Shown here one piece after another: positions 1-6,945 of a DNA stretch of 36,339 nt. The notes beneath the pieces were generated by a model, which was not told the origin of the DNA, searched no databases, and worked only from the letters and a program-made list of their open reading frames with translations. Source of the DNA: JAVSMW01 sp032027005 (GTDB lineage: Bacteria > Bacillota > Thermincolia > Thermincolales > UBA2595); NCBI GenBank assembly GCA_032027005.1, contig JAVSMW010000002.1, positions 368,939-405,277 of the forward strand. The letters are read 5' to 3'. Each line of letters starts with the position of its first letter. Positions within the stretch are counted from its first letter, which is position 1. Position numbers and translations under genes: made by a program.

Positions 1-4
1 CCAT
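1..4 (-). CDS. First codon of a divergent, probably SOS-regulated gene (cut by the window edge)
   Basis: Read on the minus strand, an ATG lies at positions 4 to 2, preceded at 19-12 by a good ribosome binding site (GGGAGGTT). The coding sequence continues outside the window, so the product cannot be read. A sigma-A promoter carrying two LexA-type boxes lies just upstream, so an SOS gene such as lexA itself is the natural guess. That identity is inference only. Confidence 0.5.
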
Positions 5-18
5 AGTCAACAACCTCC

Positions 19-68
19 CGAACAAATGTTTGTAGTTAAATTATACCAAACAAATGTTCGGTTGGCAA
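19..68 (-). promoter_or_regulatory. Divergent sigma-A promoter with two LexA (SOS) boxes
   Basis: On the minus strand, a -35 TTGCCA (68-63), a 17-bp spacer and a perfect -10 TATAAT (45-40) point leftwards. Two 14-bp operators fit the Gram-positive LexA pattern CGAAC-N4-GTTYG. Box 1 at 19-32 (CGAACAAATGTTTG) lies just downstream of the -10. Box 2 at 47-60 (CAAACAAATGTTCG) fills the spacer between -35 and -10. Bound repressor would block the promoter in two places, a layout typical of tightly repressed or autoregulated SOS genes. Confidence 0.8.
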
Positions 69-112
69 TAGGTTACTGACTAAAAGTCATAGTCATAAAG
101 ATATATAAATTA

Positions 113-240
113 ATCCGATGGCTAACCGCCACTATGACTTCCGCTTCTGTAAGTGGAGATAAGTGGCGCTAAGCCCCTGGATAAGTTCAACTAAACTTCA
201 GATGGAGAAAAGATTCCATCTGAAGTAAGTTTCACTTTAT
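113..240 (+). repeat. Two-hairpin intergenic repeat, copy A
   Basis: This is a member of a dispersed family also seen at 15441-15570, 24361-24472 and 29411-29531. Hairpin 1 (about 113-182) is closed by ATCC/GGAT and has a 14-bp arm pair, GGCTAACCGCCACT with AGTGGCGCTAAGCC (12 of 14 paired). A linker containing GTTCAACTAA follows. Hairpin 2 (195-226) pairs ACTTCAGATGGA with TCCATCTGAAGT perfectly. The copy ends with AAGTAAGTTTCACTTTAT, shared with copy B. No coding sequence is present. The element lies directly upstream of the gene at 259 and so would be in its 5' leader. Confidence 0.85.
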
Positions 241-258
241 AGGAAAGGAAGGTATGGA

Positions 259-900
259 ATGGAAGTTTCCAAAGTGCCGGGGTACCGTTACCATAAAGCA
301 TATTTATATTCTGCGCATAACCCGCCGGGTACAGAATGTGGGCCGTGGGGAACTGCAGAACTGATTATCTACGGGGCTAAAGGCAGGTTGCTCTGTCAGA
401 CAAGCGATTCTGTAAACAAGAAGCTTCAAGCGCATCCGGGGGCAAAATTTTTTGCTGTGGTCTTAAACGAATACACCAGGGAAAAGTTATGCGCAGGGGA
501 ACTCGTCCCCGATGCTGGTAAGCGGCGTTTTATTTGGGAGTTTAACACATCTTACTCTGGAACGGAAAAACAGGCTGACAATCCATTTTTTTACCAGATC
601 AGGGTAGTGGCAGGGCAAGCCGCCACAGGAGCAGATTTAGGCGGAACTGTAATGCAAGGGGGTTTTTCTCTTCCTGTTGAACTAAGGGACAGCAGAATTG
701 TTGGATTTAAAAAGGAGGGGACAGCAAAAAAACCAAGCTGGGAAGCTTGGGAGAAAAACCCTATAATTCAAATGGTGGAGCCCTTTGAACCGCCTATTCC
801 CGATACTGTATGGTGGCAAATCAGTATACAGCCGGATTTTCGGAACTTCCGGCAAGTTGAGTATTGCCCTCGTCAAAAAGCTTATAAGGCTGTATTTTAG
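259..900 (+). CDS. Unrecognised protein, 213 aa, upstream of spoIIE
   Basis: I do not recognise this family. The ATG at 259 is preceded by AGGAAAGGAAGG, an acceptable ribosome binding site. The protein is soluble-looking: no signal peptide, no membrane segment and no obvious catalytic motif. The N-terminal half contains an alternating hydrophobic stretch (TAELIIYGAKGRLL, about residues 31-45) suggesting beta structure, and residues 160-185 are rich in Pro and Trp. It is followed after 11 bases by a second unknown gene (912-1424), ending at a strong terminator, so the two form a bicistronic unit. Its place immediately before spoIIE makes a sporulation role conceivable, but nothing in the sequence shows it. 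The coding call rests on length, the ribosome binding site and tight spacing to the next gene. Confidence 0.75.
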   Translation: MEVSKVPGYRYHKAYLYSAHNPPGTECGPWGTAELIIYGAKGRLLCQTSDSVNKKLQAHPGAKFFAVVLNEYTREKLCAGELVPDAGKRRFIWEFNTSYSGTEKQADNPFFYQIRVVAGQAATGADLGGTVMQGGFSLPVELRDSRIVGFKKEGTAKKPSWEAWEKNPIIQMVEPFEPPIPDTVWWQISIQPDFRNFRQVEYCPRQKAYKAVF

Positions 901-911
901 GAGGTTTGCCC

Positions 912-1424
912 ATGGTGATTCAAGAAATCCAATCCAGCTATACATTTCCGCGGATACCCTTAAGCCTTTTGGTCCCGGCCGGTTACCCGGAATTGGGGAA
1001 AATCTCAAATTTCTCAGTAGTTCCTCAAATTGCAGAATATCGTTTTAGCCGAGAGGAAATGGAGATCCGAGGTGGATATCAGATTACGGTGTCGTATTTT
1101 AAGATGCTGTCTGATTTAAAGGTTCCCGTAACAGAACCTAGAAAACTGCAATGTGAGTTTTTTGACAACATGACGCTCTGTGCAAACGGCCTTTTAAAGG
1201 ACGCTGAGGAGTGCTCATCCGAAGGGAGTGCAGATACCAGGGAACTTTATACGGTAGAGTTCAGCCGCCCGATTCATACATTCATAGACCTGGAGTTTAT
1301 CGGCAGACCCAGGTCATTTAGACCGGTCATAATTGTTGAGAGCGCAAACCTGGAAATTGCCGGGGAAAATAGCCTGAAGGGAGAACTGGTGTTAGGTCTG
1401 GCCAACCGCCTCCGGCATCGGTAA
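912..1424 (+). CDS. Unrecognised protein, 170 aa, second gene of the pair upstream of spoIIE
   Basis: The ATG at 912 is chosen because AGGAGG at 899-904 sits 7 bases before it; an in-frame TTG at 906 would lie too close to that site. The protein is mostly predicted beta strand. Alternating segments such as YQITVSYFKML (about residues 57-67) and FRPVIIVESANLEIAG (near the C-terminus) loosely recall the SPOCS/DUF3794 repeats of spore-coat morphogenetic proteins, but I cannot confirm membership. There is no signal peptide or membrane span. It is co-transcribed with the gene at 259-900, and a strong terminator begins 7 bases after the stop. Function unknown. Confidence 0.75.
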   Translation: MVIQEIQSSYTFPRIPLSLLVPAGYPELGKISNFSVVPQIAEYRFSREEMEIRGGYQITVSYFKMLSDLKVPVTEPRKLQCEFFDNMTLCANGLLKDAEECSSEGSADTRELYTVEFSRPIHTFIDLEFIGRPRSFRPVIIVESANLEIAGENSLKGELVLGLANRLRHR

Positions 1425-1430
1425 AATGCA

Positions 1431-1499
1431 AAAGGTCAAAACCAAGGCTGTTACCAATAAGAAAAAGGTAACGGTAAGGTTTTGGCCTTTTTATTTTTC
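1431..1499 (+). terminator. Rho-independent terminator after the unknown gene pair
   Basis: A long imperfect hairpin has outer arms AAAGGTCAAAACC (1431-1443) and GGTTTTGGCCTTT, and inner arms GTTACC and GGTAAC. A T-rich tail (TTTTTATTTTT) follows. It separates the pair from spoIIE. Confidence 0.85.
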
Positions 1500-1548
1500 T
1501 AAAAACCTCATCGCATTTTGTTGCCATTGCTTCTTTTGCTGCGAAATC

Positions 1549-1614
1549 GGTCGAAATAATTTTTGGGGGGTTCTACTTATCCTGACAAGGATTTTTCGGG
1601 GCTTGTACTATAAT
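1549..1614 (+). promoter_or_regulatory. Spo0A-type spoIIE promoter with a 21-bp spacer
   Basis: A -35 CTGACA (1582-1587) and a perfect -10 TATAAT (1609-1614) are 21 bp apart, much longer than the usual 17. The B. subtilis spoIIE promoter is known for the same abnormal 21-bp spacing and needs Spo0A-P to work with sigma-A. A 0A-box-like GGTCGAA (consensus TGTCGAA) lies upstream at 1549-1555. The combination supports onset-of-sporulation control of the gene starting at 1647. Confidence 0.7.
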
Positions 1615-1646
1615 AGGAAGAAATGGAAATATAGGCGGTGCTGTCA

Positions 1647-4085
1647 ATGAGCGAAAAAGCGGATGTCTACCCATACTACCGGAAGGGTAGCCGCAAAAAC
1701 AAAGCAAGATTTACCATGCCCACCTTTCCGAAGAAAACTTTGCTTAGATTGTTTCAGGAGGCCGCTTCCTGGGAAAATGTGTTCCTGATTATAGTATCAT
1801 TTTTTGCCGGACGGGCTATTCTGGCAGGGGGGTTGGTGCCGTTTCCCGCGGCTATCCTGGCGGCGGTCATGGTTATTATGCCAAGTATGGGTATTTGGGT
1901 GCTGGCAGCTGGTATCGGGGGGCTTTTAACTGTAGTTTCGGGCTATACCCTGGGGGCAACTGCAGCCTACATGGTGCTGTTATTTATCCTTCTGGGAAGA
2001 ACCCGAGGGGTGGTGCGTCAGAAGTGGTATGGAATTCCGGTACTGGTGACAGCTGTCATGACTGCGGTGAAAATAGGGGTTTATGCATACTTTGAACCGG
2101 ATTTATACAATTACGTTGTATCGATCTTCGAAGCTGTCCTGGCAGGCTGCGCTGCCTTCCTGCTGACTAAATCGCTGCCGGCTTTAAGGAAAAAAGGGAC
2201 TCTGGGTTCTCTTAAAAAAGAAGAAATGGTCAGCGGTGCTGTCTTAATAGTAGTATTTCTTACCGGGCTGTCAGAATTGACAATTACCGGGATAGAAATT
2301 AAAAATGTAGTTGCCAGGGCCCTGGTTCTCTTCGCTGCCTACGTGGGAGGGGGCGGGTTTGGAGCTGCGATGGGTACTCTGGTAGGTATGATCCCAAGTA
2401 TTACAACAGCAGTTGCACCAGGGATGGTTGCGGTCTATTCCTTTTCAGGGCTTTTGGCTGGGGTGTTCCGCGGATTTGGCCGGGTCGGAATATGTGTGGG
2501 ATTTATTTTAGGTAATATCCTGCTGTCGATTTATCTGAATGATTATACCAAGCTAATCACCACATTTACGGAAACCGCCCTGGCTGTCATTTTGTTTATC
2601 GCTGTACCTGCAAAAAAATTGTTTGCGGCCAGGTATGTAGTCAAAAACAGTTTCTTCAATCTTAATGCCAGGCCAGGTGATGAGCGGAAGGTCCGGGAAT
2701 TGACTGCGGCCAAGATCAGGGAGTATTCCCGGGTGTTCCGGGAGCTTTCCAGAGCCTTCGGGGAGGTATCATGTGATATCCGCGAATTTGAAGAAAGTAA
2801 TCTGCATCGCCTGTTTAACGGAGTTTCGTCTAAGGTATGCAAAGGGTGTTCCCTGCACAGAATTTGCTGGGAAAAGGAATTCTACAAGACTTACCGGAAT
2901 ATCATGGACATGCTGGCACACATTGAGGTCAATGGCAGGCTCACAGAAGAACACATTTCGCTTGATGTGCAAAAGCGCTGTACCAGACTCAAAGAGCTGG
3001 CCATTACCGTTAACTGTCTTTTTGAAACATATAAACAGGCCCAGCTTTGGCAGCGGAAGCTCACGGACGGGAAGGACATAGTGGCCGGGCAGTTAGAAGG
3101 TCTTTGCTCCATGATGCAGAACCTGGCTGATGAAGTAAAAATAGATATCAGGATGAGAGAGGACATTGAAATTATTCTGCGTGCCGAGTTGGCCAAAGCC
3201 GGCTATAACATATTGAACCTGGGTGTGGTAGGGGATAGTGATCAGGGGCTTGAGGTGACAATCTCCTGTCCGTCCTGCGGTAGTGGCATGGAATGCGTCA
3301 ATGGCATTAACCCCCTGGTATCCCGCATTCTCTCCCAGCCTTTGACTGTTCTGAATGCTAATTATTGCACGCAAAAAACCGGGGAGCCAATCTGTGAGTT
3401 TAAGCTGCTGCCCTCAAAAGCATTTAAGGTTGAACTGGGTTTTGCCGGAACTGCCAAAGATAGTTCAATGATTTCGGGGGATAGTTATTCTACTTTTGAC
3501 TTAAAAGACGGGAGATTTGCCATTATTTTGAGTGATGGGATGGGGGTTGGCCCAAAAGCGGCAGTTGAAAGTAAAGCGACAATTACCTTGCTTGAGAAAC
3601 TGCTGGAAACAGGTTTTCAAAAAAATCTGGCGGTTAAGACTGTCAACTCCATTTTGGTTCTGGGCTCGCCCGAAGAGACTTTTGCCACTGTTGACCTGGC
3701 TACCATTGATATGATGACCGGTACAGTTGATTTTATTAAGATTGGCTCGGCGCCGAGCTTTTTCAGAAGAGGCGACCAGGTCGGCATGGTCCGGGCTAAC
3801 AGCCTGCCCATCGGGATCTTAAACAATATTGAAATTGATGCCCTGCAGCAGTCTTTGGGTCATAATGACATCCTGGTGATGGTATCTGACGGGGTTTTAG
3901 GCAGTGCCAGAAATGGCGGTACCGATGAATCCTGGGTCTTGGATGCGCTGCAAAACACGATTACTACTGATCCCCAGAACCTGGCCGATCTGCTGTTGAA
4001 CAAAGCAATCCTGCGGTCAAACGGCTCGGTAGAAGACGACATAACGGTGATTGTGGCTCGCCTGGTATCTGTGAATAATAATTAA
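1647..4085 (+). CDS. spoIIE: Stage II sporulation protein E, membrane PP2C-type phosphatase
   Basis: SpoIIE dephosphorylates the anti-anti-sigma factor SpoIIAA in the forespore, freeing sigma-F, and acts at the polar septum with FtsZ. The protein has about 812 residues, the normal family length. Residues ~35-330 form a string of about ten hydrophobic membrane segments. A cysteine-containing central regulatory region follows (CKGCSLHRICW near 400). The C-terminal ~220 residues are the PPM/PP2C phosphatase domain, with metal-binding motifs LSDGMGVGPKA, VSDGVLGS and DDITVIVARL. The ATG at 1647 is preferred over an in-frame GTG at 1638 because AGGCGG (1633-1638) is correctly spaced for the ATG. 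The gene is monocistronic, with its own Spo0A-type promoter and a following terminator. Confidence 0.97.
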   Translation: MSEKADVYPYYRKGSRKNKARFTMPTFPKKTLLRLFQEAASWENVFLIIVSFFAGRAILAGGLVPFPAAILAAVMVIMPSMGIWVLAAGIGGLLTVVSGYTLGATAAYMVLLFILLGRTRGVVRQKWYGIPVLVTAVMTAVKIGVYAYFEPDLYNYVVSIFEAVLAGCAAFLLTKSLPALRKKGTLGSLKKEEMVSGAVLIVVFLTGLSELTITGIEIKNVVARALVLFAAYVGGGGFGAAMGTLVGMIPSITTAVAPGMVAVYSFSGLLAGVFRGFGRVGICVGFILGNILLSIYLNDYTKLITTFTETALAVILFIAVPAKKLFAARYVVKNSFFNLNARPGDERKVRELTAAKIREYSRVFRELSRAFGEVSCDIREFEESNLHRLFNGVSSKVCKGCSLHRICWEKEFYKTYRNIMDMLAHIEVNGRLTEEHISLDVQKRCTRLKELAITVNCLFETYKQAQLWQRKLTDGKDIVAGQLEGLCSMMQNLADEVKIDIRMREDIEIILRAELAKAGYNILNLGVVGDSDQGLEVTISCPSCGSGMECVNGINPLVSRILSQPLTVLNANYCTQKTGEPICEFKLLPSKAFKVELGFAGTAKDSSMISGDSYSTFDLKDGRFAIILSDGMGVGPKAAVESKATITLLEKLLETGFQKNLAVKTVNSILVLGSPEETFATVDLATIDMMTGTVDFIKIGSAPSFFRRGDQVGMVRANSLPIGILNNIEIDALQQSLGHNDILVMVSDGVLGSARNGGTDESWVLDALQNTITTDPQNLADLLLNKAILRSNGSVEDDITVIVARLVSVNNN

Positions 4086-4124
4086 AGCGGTAAATTATAA
4101 CTAAATATGAGAAGTTATTTCGAG

Positions 4125-4157
4125 TAGCCCGCCATTTTGGCGGGCTTAAATTTTTGG
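4125..4157 (+). terminator. Terminator after spoIIE
   Basis: A perfect 8-bp stem AGCCCGCC/GGCGGGCT (4126-4133 with 4139-4146) has a short loop and a TAAATTTTT tail. Confidence 0.8.
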
Positions 4158-4316
4158 GGCGGTTATACAGCTAATAAGAGATTTTATGTCGCTAAACATG
4201 CATTATAGCGGTGTTTTATAGACAACCTAATAAATTTATGTAAAAATTAGTTTGCTAAGTTAGCATTCGGATGTATTGGATAGTTTTTCCTGTTAATTGT
4301 AGGCGATTCGTGGGAG

Positions 4317-4369
4317 AAAAGGTTCCTCAAAAAAATTCTAAAAAAAGTCCTTATTTTTGGGAACCTTTT
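4317..4369 (+). repeat. Strong AT/GC hairpin in the gap after spoIIE
   Basis: AAAAGGTTCC (4317-4326) pairs with GGAACCTTTT (4360-4369), and an inner AAAAAT/ATTTTT block extends the stem. There is no clear T-tract beyond it. It may be a bidirectional terminator, an RNA-stabilising hairpin or a remnant of an inserted element. The rest of 4158-4432 shows no gene. Confidence 0.5.
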
Positions 4370-4445
4370 ATGAACTAAATCATCTTAATAAGTGAGCGGC
4401 AAATTCAATAGATGAAAGCGCCGTTGAAGAAGGGGGGTGATTCCA

Positions 4446-4523
4446 ATGGACAATATAAAAAATAGTGGCTCGCGAGGTAAACCTGGCAAAGCGTTGCAAG
4501 CAGTAACCCAGAGCAAACCTTAA
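4446..4523 (+). CDS. Possible small peptide gene, 25 aa
   Basis: This short open frame begins with ATG and has an unusually strong ribosome binding site, GGGGGGTGA, ending about 5 bases upstream. The peptide (MDNIKNSGSRGKPGK... ending QSKP) is basic, hydrophilic and free of cysteine, and has no secretion signal. It resembles no family I can name. It lies alone between the spoIIE terminator and the secreted protein genes at 4872-6675. The ribosome binding site is the main evidence; the frame is too short for coding statistics. Confidence 0.35.
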   Translation: MDNIKNSGSRGKPGKALQAVTQSKP

Positions 4524-4553
4524 CAAACCACTATTTACAATTTCTATATTACC

Positions 4554-4697
4554 ATGTCGGGGGCTTCTATGGCAACCCTGATGGCAAAAGGAACCGCCGA
4601 TTTGCTGTTGGAGCAGAATTCGAATTAGACGCCTGACGAGGTGAAGGGGCAGGTTATGAGTGCTACTGTGAATTTAGGATTTGCGCCAAATGAGTAG
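4554..4697 (+). pseudogene. Possible decayed small gene with an in-frame TAG
   Basis: One frame from the ATG at 4554 encodes MSGASMATLMAKGTADLLLE and a few more residues to a TAG at 4626-4628. It continues in the same frame (TPDEVKGQVMSATVNLGF...) to a second TAG at 4695-4697. Residue use on both sides looks protein-like, but there is no ribosome binding site before 4554. It may be a small gene broken by a nonsense mutation, or chance. Downstream, 4698-4871 shows only a short trace of the repeat family at 4715-4731. Confidence 0.2.
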
Positions 4698-4714
4698 GGG
4701 GCGGGGTAGACTTA

Positions 4715-4731
4715 AATAAGCGGCGTTAAGC
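4715..4731 (+). repeat. Trace of the two-hairpin repeat (copy F)
   Basis: AATAAGCGGCGTTAAGC matches the 3' arm of hairpin 1 in copy C (GATAAGCGGCGCTAAGC when copy C is read on the minus strand) at all but two positions. The partner arm is not present. This is either a decayed copy or a chance match. Confidence 0.35.
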
Positions 4732-4871
4732 GTATTCAAAGGTGAAGTTTATTAATCGCAGAGTATTGATCCTAGTTTCTACTTAAAGATTAGTTAAAAT
4801 GGTTATTCAATCGGAGTCAATTATTGGGTCCCACGGTAAGCTTAAAAAATTTCGAAATTGGGGGGAATAAT

Positions 4872-5660
4872 GTGAAAAAGAAGTTCTGTATTTTTCTATC
4901 AGTTTTAATTTTTAGTATGACTTTTTCTGGTATGGCTTTTGCCGATGATGATGGAAACGATGTGGCAATTGGAGTTGAATATGTAAATTATTATGAAGGA
5001 ACTGACAGGCCGGCAGCACAATATGGTGATCTAAATACATCGGATGATGCGGTCAATGGTTTGGCGGACATAGTAAGTGATTCGAGTACAAATTGGTTAT
5101 GGGATTTTTCTTATGGTAATAGTTCTGCGTGGGAGCTGGATTGGAAATCAACTGGCCGTTTAGGTGGTGACGATGAATATTATGCTGATGATGTTGATCT
5201 TGTAGCTTTCTCAGGGCATGGATTAGGCCAGAACTTTACTTTTAATAACCAGAATGACGATTGGTATACGACAATAAGTGATTTAGATTTAGGGGATAGG
5301 GATGCCGAGTGGTTGCTTACATTTACTTGTAACTTCCTTAACGGAACGATGTCACAGTTTGGTCCAGCGGCGGATGGCATTCATTTAATAAACGGTTACT
5401 CTACTGATATGACCATAACGGCGAACGCTGGACAAAGATTTTCTTACTGGGCAACAGCTCCGTACGGAGTTCGAGTTGCTTGGTACAAATACGGCTATGA
5501 TACCCAAAATGGAGCTTGGCAAAACACTGCGAGAACGTTTGGAGCAAGTGCTTCGGTCAATGATTATCTTTGGGGTTACGGCTCCGTTTCTAGTGACCCA
5601 TCACCGTATACCACTAATCCAAGTGCCTATACTTATTGGGATTATAAATTGAACTGGTAA
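4872..5660 (+). CDS. Secreted caspase-like protein of the DUF6345 type
   Basis: The GTG at 4872 is chosen because GGGGGAATAAT precedes it and because it opens a classic signal peptide: a basic start (VKKK), a hydrophobic core to residue ~20 and a cleavage site AFA at 22-24. The mature protein is about 239 residues, acidic and rich in Trp, Tyr and Asp. The pattern VDLVAFSGHG (His116) followed by WLLTFTCNFL (Cys153) places a His-Gly and a Cys after hydrophobic strands. That is the hallmark of clan CD cysteine peptidases (caspase, gingipain), and the overall pattern agrees with DUF6345. Activity and substrate are unknown. It is paired with the exported protein 16 bases downstream. The pair interrupts the usual spoIIE-yabS neighbourhood and is AT-richer than its flanks, suggesting an acquired cassette. 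Confidence 0.8.
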   Translation: MKKKFCIFLSVLIFSMTFSGMAFADDDGNDVAIGVEYVNYYEGTDRPAAQYGDLNTSDDAVNGLADIVSDSSTNWLWDFSYGNSSAWELDWKSTGRLGGDDEYYADDVDLVAFSGHGLGQNFTFNNQNDDWYTTISDLDLGDRDAEWLLTFTCNFLNGTMSQFGPAADGIHLINGYSTDMTITANAGQRFSYWATAPYGVRVAWYKYGYDTQNGAWQNTARTFGASASVNDYLWGYGSVSSDPSPYTTNPSAYTYWDYKLNW

Positions 5661-5676
5661 AAGAGGGGGTTAAATA

Positions 5677-6675
5677 ATGAAAAAAATGTTCTTATCGCTA
5701 ATAAGCCTTTCTATTGTTGCTTTAACCGTTACAAGCTTTGTTATTATAACAAAGGCTAATTCAGTAAAAGCGGGAGCTGAAAATCTACCAAAGTTAGAGA
5801 TTAGGCCGCTCTCAAAAACAGGTTCCTCTGGAAATCTTGCTAATGTGAATGTAGTAACACCATTACCCAACTTACCTACTGAACTTGCAGTATATAAAGT
5901 CAAGAAGCCTGATTTAACAGGCGAACAAGTTAAACAACAGGCGTTAAAGCTAGGTATAACCAACGGTACAGTTAAAGAAAGCCCAATAGACTTTAAAGTA
6001 CTGACACCGGAGGGCGATTATATTGTTGATAAAGAAACTGGCTCTTTTAGTTATCTCATCAAAGATTTTGAATTGCAAACTGAACCTCTTAAAACCATTC
6101 TATCTGATGAAGAATACAAAAAGTTAGCCACTGACTTTCTAAATAACAAAGGTCTGATGAAAACTGAAGCGATCTTTAAAGATGTCAACAAAGGAAATAC
6201 AGTTACTGTTTTGGAAAACGGTCTGGAGAAGCATTACCCTTTTATGATTGAGGTTCGCTTTGGAAGAGACTTAAATAACTTACAGTGGGATGGAGTTGGT
6301 CCTAAAATATCAGTATACCTTGGGGAAAATGGAAAAATAATTGGTGCTGCCTCTGTATGGAGGGAAGTAGAAGTGGCTAATAAATACCCAATCATATCTG
6401 TAGCATTAGCATTAGAGCAAATTAAATCCAACGATGCAATAATTTATGATGCTGGTGCAAACGATACTGGTACAATTAAAGAAATTAAACTTATGTATAT
6501 GAGTGACCCAATAGGCTACGACCAGCAGAATGTCATACCGTATTATATGATGGTAGGAACCAATGAGGCAGGTAAACCTTTCGCAGCCTTTACACGAGCT
6601 ATTTCAAAATCTTACCTTTCCGAGATACCTCTTCCTCCAGTAGAAGCTCCAATTCCACGGAGAAGTACTAAATAG
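5677..6675 (+). CDS. Exported PepSY/YycI-like protein, partner of the caspase-like protein
   Basis: 332 residues. The ATG at 5677 follows GAGGGGG by 7 bases. The N-terminus is a hydrophobic signal peptide or anchor (FLSLISLSIVALTV, residues 5-18), so the rest is extracytoplasmic. The body has repeated alpha/beta units of the kind seen in PepSY and YycI/YycH proteins: DKETGSFSYLIKD near 117, then a C-terminal module (about 165-315) containing GPKISVYLGENGKIIGAASV followed by WREV. From memory, similar modules occur next to, or fused with, DUF6345 domains, acting as a pro-region or regulator; that is not verifiable here. Tight spacing (16 bases) to the gene at 4872 and a following terminator make the two one operon. 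I infer that it binds, chaperones or inhibits the caspase-like protein. Confidence 0.75.
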   Translation: MKKMFLSLISLSIVALTVTSFVIITKANSVKAGAENLPKLEIRPLSKTGSSGNLANVNVVTPLPNLPTELAVYKVKKPDLTGEQVKQQALKLGITNGTVKESPIDFKVLTPEGDYIVDKETGSFSYLIKDFELQTEPLKTILSDEEYKKLATDFLNNKGLMKTEAIFKDVNKGNTVTVLENGLEKHYPFMIEVRFGRDLNNLQWDGVGPKISVYLGENGKIIGAASVWREVEVANKYPIISVALALEQIKSNDAIIYDAGANDTGTIKEIKLMYMSDPIGYDQQNVIPYYMMVGTNEAGKPFAAFTRAISKSYLSEIPLPPVEAPIPRRSTK

Positions 6676-6705
6676 AAAAATATTTATAACCCGAATAATT
6701 TTAGA

Positions 6706-6744
6706 AATGCGCCTAGTCTGTCATGAAGATTAGGCGTATTTTTG
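6706..6744 (+). terminator. Terminator of the secreted-protein operon
   Basis: A stem ATGCGCCTAGTCT/AGATTAGGCGTAT (one mismatch) is followed by a run of T (ATTTTTGT). Confidence 0.85.
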
Positions 6745-6802
6745 TCTTGGTTTTGCTATGGACAAAATAAATTTAAGTGAGCTTTTTGATTACATAGAAG
6801 TT

Positions 6803-6842
6803 AAACAGGGCCTGCTTAATCCATTATAGGTCCTGTTTTTTC
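6803..6842 (+). terminator. Second terminator-like hairpin before yabS
   Basis: AAACAGGGCCT pairs with AGGTCCTGTTT (one G-T pair) across a 14-base loop, followed by TTTTTTC. No gene lies between this and the previous terminator, so it may belong to a lost gene or act as a backup. The remaining stretch 6843-6931 shows nothing beyond the yabS ribosome binding site. Confidence 0.7.
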
Positions 6843-6945
6843 ATTGTTCATAATCGCCAAACCAATAGTGCTTTTTTTATCAGTAGAACGCCAAAGTATA
6901 ACAAAACCATATTATGGGAATTAATACACCCGAGGGGGTGTTTTT

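Noticed and set aside
4554..4697. In-frame TAG between two protein-like segments, possibly read as pyrrolysine
   Set aside because: The frame is very short, lacks a ribosome binding site and shows no methylamine methyltransferase sequence. A decayed small gene or chance is simpler, so it is listed only as a low-confidence pseudogene.
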